Source of the DNA: Chloroflexota bacterium
GTDB taxonomy: Bacteria > Chloroflexota > Dehalococcoidia > SAR202 > GCA-002694895
Assembly (NCBI GenBank): GCA_002715665.1
Contig: PAZO01000012.1
Span: 30,948 to 38,038 of the forward strand
Reading direction: 5' to 3'
DNA length: 7,091 nucleotides
Positions 1 through 6,505 of the stretch are shown piece after piece; position 1 is the first letter of the stretch, and the number at the start of each line of letters is the position of its first letter. Both the position numbers and the translations under genes were made by a program. The notes beneath the pieces are model-generated. The model had not been told where the DNA came from. It saw only the letters and a list, made by a program, of their open reading frames with translations, and searched no databases.

Positions 1-383
1 AGATTTCCTAACGTTTCTTGAATTTCTAACCATCCTGCAACATTTCCAGGTACCAATGGTGCCCAAGGACCTATATTTTTAGCTTCTTCAGTATATTTTT
101 CAGGGTCAGCTAATTTAGGCGCTGATCCAGAAAAATTAAGTGCACGTAATTTCTTTTCTTTAGAATTGTAAACTAATGCAACGCCAACTCCTCCCATACC
201 AGACATGAATGGTTCTACAACGTTTAACGTTGATGCTATTGCAACGATTGCATCAAATGCATTACCACCTTTTTTCAAAATATTGATTCCTGCCATACTA
301 GCATAAGGATGTGCAGATGCAGCCATGCCATTAAAACCCATTGCAGTCGGCCTAGTAGATGATGGATAATTAGTATATTTCAT
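1..383 (-). CDS. Gamma-glutamyltransferase-family Ntn hydrolase, N-terminal part (cut by window edge)
   Basis: This is the first 127 codons of a gene that runs off the left edge. The translation carries the N-terminal large-subunit hallmarks of the gamma-glutamyltranspeptidase family: ILKKGGNAFDAIVA (about residues 35-48), EPFMSGMGGVG (57-67) and WAPLVPGNVAGW (107-118). Family members are made as one chain that cuts itself before a catalytic Thr, which lies outside this window. ATG at 381-383 has a good ribosome site (AAAGGA, about 6 bases upstream). The N-terminus is polar with no signal peptide, so a cytoplasmic enzyme is inferred, unlike periplasmic E. coli Ggt. At the place of the substrate-binding Arg of E. 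coli Ggt (DFREMAP) this protein reads NFSGSAP, so it may not use glutathione. The wider family also includes oxamate amidohydrolase and cephalosporin acylases. The family call is firm; the substrate is unknown. Confidence 0.88.
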   Translation of the reverse strand, partial: MKYTNYPSSTRPTAMGFNGMAASAHPYASMAGINILKKGGNAFDAIVAIASTLNVVEPFMSGMGGVGVALVYNSKEKKLRALNFSGSAPKLADPEKYTEEAKNIGPWAPLVPGNVAGWLEIQETLGN

Positions 384-415
384 TTTTTAATCCTTTAGTT
401 TAATTAAAATTTAAC
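384..415. promoter_or_regulatory. 32-base divergent spacer between the Ggt-like and dehydratase start codons
   Basis: Two divergent start codons are only 32 bases apart. On the minus strand the gap holds the AAAGGA ribosome site of the Ggt-like gene. It also holds a perfect 10-base palindrome, TTTAATTAAA (399-408), near its centre. No ribosome site is visible for the rightward gene. There is no room for two full promoters, so at least part of each must lie in the opposing coding region. The palindrome may be chance in such AT-rich DNA. Confidence 0.35.
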
Positions 416-1363
416 ATGATAAATTCTAATGATATAAATAAAGCTCTTAGAGTAATTGGTAGTAATATACACAGAACACCTATATCTACGTCAAGCTTTT
501 TATCAGAAAAATACAACTCAAATATATATTTTAAACAAGAACTTTTTCAAAAAACAGGCTCCTTTAAAATAAGAGGTGTTTTAAATAAAATCAGTAATCT
601 AAATATTAAAGATCTTAAAAAAAATGGAATTGTGAGCATGTCTTCAGGAAATCATGCTCAAGCTGTTGCTTACGGCGCAAAAATAAACCAAATTTCTAGT
701 ACGGTAGTTATGCCTAAATATTCCACAAAATCAAAAATAGAAGCAACGAAAAATTATGGTGCAAATGTAATAGTAACAGATGACAATTTACTTGAAAAAG
801 TTAAAGAAATTCAAGAAAAAACAAATGCTTATTTTATACATCCTTTTGATGATGATTTTGTCATTGCAGGACAAGGGACATTGGGAATGGAAATAACAAA
901 AGATTTACCACAAGTTGACCATGTATTCACAGGGATCGGAGGAGGGGGCTTAATATCAGGAATTTGTGTTGCATTGAAAGAATTCAATCCGAAAATTAAA
1001 ATTATTGGAGTTGAACCAAAAGGCGCAAATGGTATGGAACAAAGTTTAAAAAAAGGTAAAGCAATTACCTTGAAATCTATAAATACTATAGCAGACGGAC
1101 TGTCTGCACCTTTTATAGGTGAAAGAAATTATGAGATAGTTAATAAATATTTAGATGAATTAATCACAGTATCTGACAAAGAAATAATTGAAACTATGTG
1201 GTTAATATTTGAAAGAACAAAATTATTTATAGAACCGTCATCTGCAGCTTCACTTGCTCCTATAATTTTTAACAAATTCAAATTGCCAAAAAATTCAAAC
1301 CCTATATTCATATTGTGCGGCGGAAATATAGACAAAAATAAATTATTAGAAATTTCAAAATAA
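416..1363 (+). CDS. PLP-dependent threonine/serine dehydratase, short form without ACT domain
   Basis: This is a fold-type II PLP enzyme of 315 residues, probably deaminating L-threonine to 2-oxobutanoate and/or L-serine to pyruvate in the cytoplasm. Visible motifs are KTGSFKIRG with the Schiff-base Lys51, SSGNHAQA (76-83), the glycine loop GIGGGGL (173-179) that holds the PLP phosphate, EPSSAAS in the C-terminal third, and CGGNID (301-306). The length matches catabolic TdcB-type or serine-racemase-like enzymes. The C-terminal regulatory domain of biosynthetic IlvA is absent, so feedback control by isoleucine is unlikely. The metal site of serine racemases (E-x3-A-x-D) reads EPKGANG here, with Gly206 instead of Asp, which argues against a metal-activated racemase. 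ATG at 416 fits the family N-terminus although no clear ribosome site precedes it. It converges on the methyltransferase with 3 bases between stops. Confidence 0.9.
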   Translation: MINSNDINKALRVIGSNIHRTPISTSSFLSEKYNSNIYFKQELFQKTGSFKIRGVLNKISNLNIKDLKKNGIVSMSSGNHAQAVAYGAKINQISSTVVMPKYSTKSKIEATKNYGANVIVTDDNLLEKVKEIQEKTNAYFIHPFDDDFVIAGQGTLGMEITKDLPQVDHVFTGIGGGGLISGICVALKEFNPKIKIIGVEPKGANGMEQSLKKGKAITLKSINTIADGLSAPFIGERNYEIVNKYLDELITVSDKEIIETMWLIFERTKLFIEPSSAASLAPIIFNKFKLPKNSNPIFILCGGNIDKNKLLEISK

Positions 1364-1366
1364 AAT

Positions 1367-1984
1367 TCAGTCTTTCAAAACAAATCCGTAAATGTAAGTC
1401 ATTCCTAAAAATTTTACTAAAATTGATTTCTTAATATAGATCTTTGATTTACCCCAAAGTATTGATTTGATTAGTTTGTGATTGTCACTATTGTAATCAC
1501 AGCCACCAGTTAAAAATTTCCATATAAAAATAATATATGTTTTCATGTGATATATAAATTTATTTTTAGATATAGAATGTTCCCAAAAAAAATATTTTCC
1601 TGCAGGTTTTAAAACTCGATTCATTTCTCTAATAGTTTTTTGTTTGTCAATGACTGAACACAAAACAAGAGATGAAACTATATTATCAAATATAGTTTCT
1701 TTAAATGGTAGGTGACTTGAATCCGCCAAAATAACATTATGATTACACAAGAGTTGGGTCTTTTTTAATAAATGAATATTTTTATCTAAAAGAATTAATT
1801 TTTTATATTTCTTATAGTAATTTATATTAGCTCCATTTCCAGAACCGATCTCTAAAATTACTCCATGGGTGTTTTTTGTTATGTAATCTCTAAAAAATTG
1901 GTTTTTATACGAAGATATGTCATCAATAAAAGGATAAATTATTGAAAATAATTTCATTCGCAATTTATAAATCAAATTTGCCAT
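1367..1984 (-). CDS. SAM-dependent class I methyltransferase, METTL7/TMT1-like
   Basis: This 205-residue Rossmann-fold methyltransferase carries motif I LEIGSGNGANINYY (44-57), an acidic residue ending strand 2 (LLD, Asp67) for the SAM ribose, ADSSHLPF (87-94), and FDNIVSSLVLCSV (99-111) followed by REMNRVLKPAG (119-129). Several features go beyond a generic Methyltransf_11 domain and recall the METTL7A/B (TMT1A/B) group: VLCSV, RVLKPAGKYFFWEH, GGCDYNSDN near residue 160 and a C-terminal YIYGFVLK. The human members methylate alkyl thiols; bacterial relatives are uncharacterised as far as I know. The first 20 residues are basic and hydrophobic (YKLRMKLFSIIYPFI) and could be an amphipathic membrane-contact helix. 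A usual Phe after the last core helix is not obvious, so the C-terminus is divergent. ATG at 1982-1984 lacks a strong ribosome site. The gene diverges from trxB. The substrate is unknown. Confidence 0.82.
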   Translation of the reverse strand: MANLIYKLRMKLFSIIYPFIDDISSYKNQFFRDYITKNTHGVILEIGSGNGANINYYKKYKKLILLDKNIHLLKKTQLLCNHNVILADSSHLPFKETIFDNIVSSLVLCSVIDKQKTIREMNRVLKPAGKYFFWEHSISKNKFIYHMKTYIIFIWKFLTGGCDYNSDNHKLIKSILWGKSKIYIKKSILVKFLGMTYIYGFVLKD

Positions 1985-2071
1985 ATAACTTTTTGAATTA
2001 ATTATCAGTTTAAATTTTACATAAATATAAGTAACATATAAAAGATTTTAATAATTATAGTAATACAATAA
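1985..2071. promoter_or_regulatory. Divergent promoter region between the methyltransferase and trxB
   Basis: This is the largest non-coding gap, at 87 bases and almost all A/T. For trxB, a candidate is TTTACA (2016-2021) with TATAAA (2037-2042), at a short 15-base spacing. A second -10-like TATAGT sits at 2056-2061. Leftward, the complement of 2054-2059 reads TATAAT, with TTGAAT about 19 bases upstream inside trxB. Such matches arise easily in AT-rich DNA, so the region is likely to hold both promoters but the individual boxes are weak calls. No operator-like long inverted repeat, riboswitch or ribosome site for trxB was recognised. Confidence 0.4.
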
Positions 2072-3019
2072 ATGGATAATTCAATAGACAAACAAATCGA
2101 CAAGCAACTAACTATCATTGGTTCTGGACCCGCAGGTCTTACCGCAGCATTGTACGCTGCAAGAGGTAATCTAAATCCTATGGTAATTGAAGGTTTCCCT
2201 CCTGGAGGTCAATTGACTCTTACAACAGATGTAGAAAATTTCCCCGGATTTCCTGATGGAGTTATGGGACCTGATTTAATGAATAAATTTAGAGAACAAT
2301 CTGAAAAATTCGGTGCCGAAATCATTACAGGAGAAGTAAAAGAAGTTGATTTCAGTACAAAAAACTTCAAATTATTTTTAGATAATAATACCATTATTAA
2401 TTCAAAATCCGTAATTATCTCAACAGGAGCATCAGCAAAAATGCTAGGATTGAAAGAAGAATCCCTTTTAATCGGTAAAGGGGTGTCAACCTGTGCAACA
2501 TGTGATGGTTTTTTCTTTAGGGATCAGGATGTTATTGTTGTTGGAGGCGGAGATTCTGCGATGGAAGAAGCTCTATTTTTAACAAAATTTGCTAAAAAAG
2601 TATATATTATCCACAGAAGAGAAGAATTCAGAGCGTCACAAATTATGTTAGACAGGGCAAAATCAAATGAAAAAATTGAATTTATATTAAATTGCGAAGT
2701 GATAAAGATCAATAATCCCAATGAAAATAAAGTAACAGATGTAGTTCTTAAAAATAATAAAACAGATAAAACGAATAATATGAATATAGACGCTGTGTTT
2801 ATTGCTATCGGACATATCCCAAATACGTCTCTTTTTAAAAATTATCTTAATTTAAATGAAAACGGATATATTTTAACTGAAGAAGGAACTAAAACTAACA
2901 TCCCGGGAGTTTTTGCTTGCGGAGATGTCCAAGACTGGGAATACAGACAAGCAATTACAGCAGCAGGAAGCGGTTGCATGGCTGCAATAGACACAGAAAG
3001 ATATTTAGCAAATCTATAA
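2072..3019 (+). CDS. trxB: Thioredoxin-disulfide reductase
   Basis: This is a low-molecular-weight FAD enzyme that passes electrons from NADPH to thioredoxin in the cytoplasm. At 315 residues it has the usual bacterial length. Domain order is intact: FAD-binding GSGPAG (17-22), GGQLTLTTDVENFPGF (45-60), the redox-active CATC (Cys141 and Cys144) followed by DG, the NADPH dinucleotide loop GGGDSA (158-163), HRREEFR (181-187) whose arginines recognise the NADP 2'-phosphate, and the second FAD segment FACGDVQD (281-288) with QAITAAGSG (293-301). All key residues are present, so it should be active and NADPH-specific. The first 11 residues are a charged extension before the first strand. ATG at 2072 is the first start, with no evident Shine-Dalgarno sequence, so initiation may be on a short or absent leader. 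It is followed 4 bases later by a small membrane-protein gene in the same direction. Confidence 0.96.
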   Translation: MDNSIDKQIDKQLTIIGSGPAGLTAALYAARGNLNPMVIEGFPPGGQLTLTTDVENFPGFPDGVMGPDLMNKFREQSEKFGAEIITGEVKEVDFSTKNFKLFLDNNTIINSKSVIISTGASAKMLGLKEESLLIGKGVSTCATCDGFFFRDQDVIVVGGGDSAMEEALFLTKFAKKVYIIHRREEFRASQIMLDRAKSNEKIEFILNCEVIKINNPNENKVTDVVLKNNKTDKTNNMNIDAVFIAIGHIPNTSLFKNYLNLNENGYILTEEGTKTNIPGVFACGDVQDWEYRQAITAAGSGCMAAIDTERYLANL

Positions 3020-3023
3020 ATTT

Positions 3024-3482
3024 ATGATTAACATTTTTGAAGACGAAAAATTCATACTTGGATATGACTTAATAAAAGAACAAGAATTCAATTCATTGAA
3101 ATATAATTCAGATGATTATGTAATAATCACGACTAAAAGGATTATCAAAAGAATTCAATCTAATTTTAAATGGGAATATCAAATCCTATTAATAGATGAC
3201 ATAAAAAATATAAAAATAAGCAAAGGATTTAACACCTCTAAATTAATTCTTTCTATTTTAGGGTTTATATCTTATTTTCCTTTAATGAATCTATTAGAAA
3301 ATGAAATTATAAATACTATATTAGCTCTTTCTTCTTTTGTTTTTGGGTTGATTATATTAATAAATCAATTATTTTTTATAGATAATATAAGTTTATCTAT
3401 AAATTCAAGCGACAAAATAAAACTAAATTTTTCTAAAAATAATTTGTTTTACAATAAACTAATTGAAAAAATTTCTGAGTGA
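3024..3482 (+). CDS. Small membrane protein with two TM helices and bacterial PH-like flanks
   Basis: I do not recognise a named gene. The 152-residue product has a soluble N-terminal part (1-73) in which YVIITTKRIIKR (32-43) and ILLIDDIKNIKIS (54-66) resemble the first strands of bacterial PH domains (bPH/DUF304-type, with the Y-x-x-T-x-x-R pattern). Two hydrophobic segments follow, about 74-91 and 95-119, separated by a short acidic turn (ENE). The C-terminal tail (120-152) alternates polar and hydrophobic residues and ends in an amphipathic helix, as PH folds do. This suggests a PH-like fold with a membrane hairpin inserted in it; that is inference. It starts 4 bases after trxB, so it is probably co-transcribed, although no functional link is known. 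Codon use matches its neighbours. It ends 6 bases from convergent tsaD. Confidence 0.75.
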   Translation: MINIFEDEKFILGYDLIKEQEFNSLKYNSDDYVIITTKRIIKRIQSNFKWEYQILLIDDIKNIKISKGFNTSKLILSILGFISYFPLMNLLENEIINTILALSSFVFGLIILINQLFFIDNISLSINSSDKIKLNFSKNNLFYNKLIEKISE

Positions 3483-3488
3483 AATATA

Positions 3489-4490
3489 TCAATCTACTAA
3501 TCTAAGAGATGGAAATACATCTAAATCTAACTCTGATTTATTAGAAACAAGCCCTTCATGAAAGGCTGCTGCTGCAATCATTGCACCATTATCCGTACAT
3601 AATTTGGGTGTAGGTATTATTACAGAAATTGGAAATTCTTCTATTATTCTACTTCGTAAATGCGAATTAGCGGCTACACCGCCACAAACAATTATATTAT
3701 TAGGTTTATATAAATTTACAGCTAATTCTAATTTAAGAATTAATTGTTGAACAACTGTGTCTTGAAAGTTATAACAAACATCATTAATCAGATCCTCCGA
3801 AAGTTTTCCATTTTCTTCAATTAAGCTTGATATATATTTTATTGCTGAAGTCTTAATTCCACTAAAGCTAAAATCCAAACTATCTTTAATGTTAGTAACT
3901 GGAAGGTTTCTGGATTTTAATTTTGATAATTTAGCTCTATTATCTATTTCAGGACCACCAGGGAAACCTAAATCCATATATCTTGCAACTTTGTCAAATA
4001 CTTCTCCTGCGGCATCATCTCTGGTTTGTCCCAATAAAATTTTCTCAGTGTTTGATTTCATTAATACCAACTCAGTATGGCCACCTGATACCAATAAAGC
4101 TATGACAGGAAATTTGATTTCATTTTGATGATCAATCCAAGCAGCGTATATATGACCAGATAAATGATTAACACCAATAACAGGGACATCTAATGAATAT
4201 GCTAAAGATTTAGCATAATTCACACCTACTAATAATGATCCTGCAAGTCCAGGACCTTTTGTGACAGCAACATAATCAATATTGTCTAGTAAATTATTAT
4301 TCTTAATTTCTTGAATTAAATTGCCAAAAGAAATAATATGTTGTCGTGCTGCAACTTCTGGAACAATTCCACCAAAACTCGCGTGTATTTCAGTTTGTGA
4401 ATGAATTTTATTGTGTATTAGATTATTGCCATTTTCGAGTACTGCAACTCCACTATCATCACAAGAGGATTCGATGCCTAAAATAATCAA
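3489..4490 (-). CDS. tsaD: tRNA N6-threonylcarbamoyladenosine synthase, catalytic subunit TsaD (Gcp/YgjD)
   Basis: TsaD transfers the threonylcarbamoyl group from threonylcarbamoyl-AMP to A37 of tRNAs that read ANN codons, in the cytoplasm with partners TsaB and TsaE, neither of which is in this window. Its 333 residues match the family. Visible signatures are IESSCDDSG (6-14) of the ASKHA fold, FGGIVPEVAARQH (39-51), metal ligands His109 and His113 in NHLSGH, SGGHTE (135-140), CGGVAANS (269-276) and the third metal ligand Asp300 in TDNGAMIA. All catalytic positions are kept. The start is TTG at 4488-4490: no ATG or GTG occurs near the conserved N-terminus, and GGTGA lies 4 bases upstream. 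That ribosome site begins right after the rpe stop, in the same reading frame. Last gene of the minus-strand operon. Confidence 0.96.
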   Translation of the reverse strand: MIILGIESSCDDSGVAVLENGNNLIHNKIHSQTEIHASFGGIVPEVAARQHIISFGNLIQEIKNNNLLDNIDYVAVTKGPGLAGSLLVGVNYAKSLAYSLDVPVIGVNHLSGHIYAAWIDHQNEIKFPVIALLVSGGHTELVLMKSNTEKILLGQTRDDAAGEVFDKVARYMDLGFPGGPEIDNRAKLSKLKSRNLPVTNIKDSLDFSFSGIKTSAIKYISSLIEENGKLSEDLINDVCYNFQDTVVQQLILKLELAVNLYKPNNIIVCGGVAANSHLRSRIIEEFPISVIIPTPKLCTDNGAMIAAAAFHEGLVSNKSELDLDVFPSLRLVD

Positions 4491-4502
4491 TATTTCACCC
4501 TA
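4491..4502 (-). promoter_or_regulatory. rpe stop overlapped by the tsaD ribosome binding site
   Basis: On the minus strand the sequence reads TAGGGTGAAATA and then the TTG start of tsaD. The last G of the rpe stop TAG is the first G of GGGTGA, a fair match to the ribosome-binding consensus, 4 bases from TTG. Ribosomes finishing rpe can therefore restart directly on tsaD. The site also supports TTG as the true tsaD start. Confidence 0.6.
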
Positions 4503-5165
4503 TAAACTATTAAGTAACGATTTCATATTATATTCTACACTTTCATTATTGAAAACTGATGTACCTGCAACTGCTATATCAGCTCCGGATTTAATTACCG
4601 ATTGAATATTTTCTTTTTTCACTCCACCATCTATTTGTATTAAATAATTCAAATTTAATTTCGTTCTGATTTCCACAAGTTTTTCTACTTTTAACAAGCA
4701 AGATTGAATAAGTTTTTGACCTCCCTTACCTGGTACTACTGTCATAACAGTTACTTCATCTAAATCTGGTAAATATTTTTGGATTTCATTAACTTCTGTG
4801 TCTGGATTAATAGCTAATCCTACTCTACAATTTACATTTTTAATTTCTGCAATTATTTTTTCAATAGAATCATTTACAGATTCGTAATGAAAAGTTAAAA
4901 CATCTGCTCCAGCTTGATTAAAGGAATTTATTTTTGATTCAGGATTATTTACCATTAAATGAACTTCAATATCAATATCTAAAATTTTTTTGAGTTGAGA
5001 AACAAGGTTTGGTCCGAAGGTAATATCTGGTACAAAATTACCATCCATTACATCAACCGATATTCTGTAAGCTCCAAATTTTTGTGCTTGTTTAACTTCT
5101 TTTTCTAAATTCAAAAGATCTGCTGCAAGTATAGAAGGTGCTATTTTAAATGATTTGTTTTTCAA
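4500..5165 (-). CDS. rpe: Ribulose-phosphate 3-epimerase, divergent active site
   Basis: The family enzyme interconverts D-ribulose 5-phosphate and D-xylulose 5-phosphate in the pentose phosphate pathway. The 221-residue TIM barrel shows KIAPSILAADL (7-17), VDVMDGNFVPDITFGP (37-52), EVHLMV (67-72), FHYESV (92-97), GLAINPDT (116-123), QIDGGV (177-182) and the phosphate-binding AGTSVF (200-205). Three of the four usual metal ligands are present (Asp38, His69, Asp179). The first, the His in H-x-D-V-M-D-G, is Ser36 (TCG codon), and the conserved NPGFGGQ loop reads VPGKGGQ (144-150). Activity is therefore less certain than family membership. The start is TTG at 5163-5165, preceded directly by an in-frame TGA; no other start codon occurs before the SVDVMDG strand, and AGGA lies 9 bases upstream. 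The gene starts 20 bases inside argH, implying coupled translation. Confidence 0.88.
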   Translation of the reverse strand: MKNKSFKIAPSILAADLLNLEKEVKQAQKFGAYRISVDVMDGNFVPDITFGPNLVSQLKKILDIDIEVHLMVNNPESKINSFNQAGADVLTFHYESVNDSIEKIIAEIKNVNCRVGLAINPDTEVNEIQKYLPDLDEVTVMTVVPGKGGQKLIQSCLLKVEKLVEIRTKLNLNYLIQIDGGVKKENIQSVIKSGADIAVAGTSVFNNESVEYNMKSLLNSL

Positions 5166-6501
5166 TCAACTTAATCCTAGATTTGATGTTAGCAATGTTA
5201 TTTTTAATTTGATTTTCAGATGTGCCACCATAAGTATCTCTTTTATTGACAGAATGTAAAGGGGTAATATCAAATATATCTTTGTCAAATTTTTCGGAAA
5301 AGGATTTGTAATCTTTTAATTCTAATTCAGAAAAATATTTTTTTTCTTTTATACAAAAATCAGTCATTTCTGAAACAATTTTATGAGCCTGTCTAAAAGG
5401 AACAGATTTTGAAACAAGATAATCAGCAATGTCTGTTGCAAGGACATAGCTATTTTCAACCGCTTTTAGCATTTTAGATTTATTAAATGTTAATGATCCA
5501 ATCATATCTGAAAAGATTTCAAGTGTTAAATTTAAAGTGTCAGCTATGTCAAAAAATCCTTCTTTATCTTCTTGCATGTCTCTGTTGTAAGCTAATGGCA
5601 AGCCTTTTAATATTGTAAATAACCTGAATAAATCTCCATAAACTCTTCCAGTTTTACCTCTTGCTAATTCTGCAAAATCTGGATTTCTTTTTTGTGGCAT
5701 TATGCTGCTCCATGTCGTAAATTGTTTCCCCAAATTAGTAAAACCAAATTCTTCAGATGACCATATTATTATTTCTTCAGAAAATCTTGAAATATGCATC
5801 ATTGTTGTAGATGATGCATAGCTATAATCCAAAATAAAATCTCTATCAGACACTGTATCAATACTGTTATTAGATAGTGAACTAAATCCTAATTCTTTGG
5901 CAACAAATTCTCTATCTAGATCGTAAGGTAACCCAGCAAGAGCACCGCTCCCTAATGGCATAACGTCAGCTCTTTTATAAGAATCTAAATATCTGTCTAT
6001 ATCTCTCAAAAACATTTCTGCATAAGCTAGAAGATGATGAGATAACAAAATTGGTTGCGCTCTTTGTAAATGTGTGTAGCCTGGCATAATAATATCTGAA
6101 TTTTCTTCTGATACTTCAACTAATTTGTTAATCAATAAAATCAGTTTATTAATAGCTAGTATATTTAAATCTTTAATATACATTCTCATGTCTAAAGAAA
6201 TCTGATCATTTCTTGATCTTGCGGTATGTAATTTAGATCCAACTTCGCCTATTAATTCTGTAAGTCTAAATTCAATATTCATATGAATATCCTCTAATTC
6301 GGGTTTCCATATGAATTGTTGATTATCAATTTCACTTAGAACAGTTAAAAGGCCTTTTTGTATTATTGCAAATTCTGTTTCAGTAATTATATTTTGTTTC
6401 GACAACATCTTAGAATGGGCAATAGACCCCTCTATGTCATATTTAGCAAGTCTTTGCTCATAATTATATGATATCGTATATTTACTATAATCTTTGGACA
6501 T
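5146..6501 (-). CDS. argH: Argininosuccinate lyase, N-terminally short and with altered signature
   Basis: ArgH splits argininosuccinate into arginine and fumarate, the last step of arginine synthesis, as a cytoplasmic tetramer of the fumarase/aspartase superfamily. Visible residues are YDIEGSIAH (21-29), HTARSRNDQ (92-100, Asn98), GYTHLQRAQP (141-150, Thr143/His144), the signature SSIMPQKRNP (265-274; Ser265, Lys271, Asn273) and AYNRDMQEDK (304-313; Tyr305, Gln310, Lys313). These sit at a constant offset of 18 from duck ASL/delta-crystallin numbering as I recall it, so the core has no gap but about 18 N-terminal residues, including WGGRF, are missing. The frame upstream of ATG 6499-6501 meets a stop after 12 codons that do not encode this motif. 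The Gly that opens the superfamily signature is Trp264 (TGG). Start is 4 bases after the upstream hydratase gene; only a weak AAAAGA precedes it. Confidence 0.92.
   Translation of the reverse strand: MSKDYSKYTISYNYEQRLAKYDIEGSIAHSKMLSKQNIITETEFAIIQKGLLTVLSEIDNQQFIWKPELEDIHMNIEFRLTELIGEVGSKLHTARSRNDQISLDMRMYIKDLNILAINKLILLINKLVEVSEENSDIIMPGYTHLQRAQPILLSHHLLAYAEMFLRDIDRYLDSYKRADVMPLGSGALAGLPYDLDREFVAKELGFSSLSNNSIDTVSDRDFILDYSYASSTTMMHISRFSEEIIIWSSEEFGFTNLGKQFTTWSSIMPQKRNPDFAELARGKTGRVYGDLFRLFTILKGLPLAYNRDMQEDKEGFFDIADTLNLTLEIFSDMIGSLTFNKSKMLKAVENSYVLATDIADYLVSKSVPFRQAHKIVSEMTDFCIKEKKYFSELELKDYKSFSEKFDKDIFDITPLHSVNKRDTYGGTSENQIKNNIANIKSRIKLIEKQII
5166..5178 (-). promoter_or_regulatory. Ribosome binding site for the TTG start of rpe, inside argH
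   Basis: On the minus strand AGGA (5175-5178) lies 9 bases before the TTG at 5163-5165. It sits in the last codons of argH and, with the in-frame TGA directly upstream, fixes the rpe start at TTG. Confidence 0.55.
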
Positions 6502-6505
6502 TCTT

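Noticed and set aside
1129..1335. Minus-strand open frame of 68 codons inside the dehydratase gene
   Set aside because: It overlaps the well supported PLP enzyme, and its translation shows no recognisable domain and mirrors the other strand.
416..1363. Naming the PLP enzyme serine racemase or ilvA
   Set aside because: The racemase metal-site Asp is Gly206, and the C-terminal regulatory domain of IlvA is absent, so only the broader dehydratase call is supported.
1345..1380. Palindrome GAAATTTC (1349-1356) as a terminator between the convergent dehydratase and methyltransferase genes
   Set aside because: It has only 4 bases per arm, no loop and no T-run after it, and lies within the coding end of the dehydratase.
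2209..2721. Two minus-strand open frames of 61 and 65 codons inside trxB
   Set aside because: They lie fully within a strongly conserved gene and have no motif or ribosome site of their own.
3465..3490. Possible terminator for the tsaD operon: on the minus strand ATTTC-ACTCA-GAAAT followed by a run of T
   Set aside because: The stem is 5 base pairs with a single G-C pair and lies in the end of the opposing gene. It is too weak to call in DNA this AT-rich.
3889..4605. Two plus-strand open frames of 79 and 64 codons within tsaD and across the rpe-tsaD junction
   Set aside because: They are antisense to conserved genes and show no independent coding signal.
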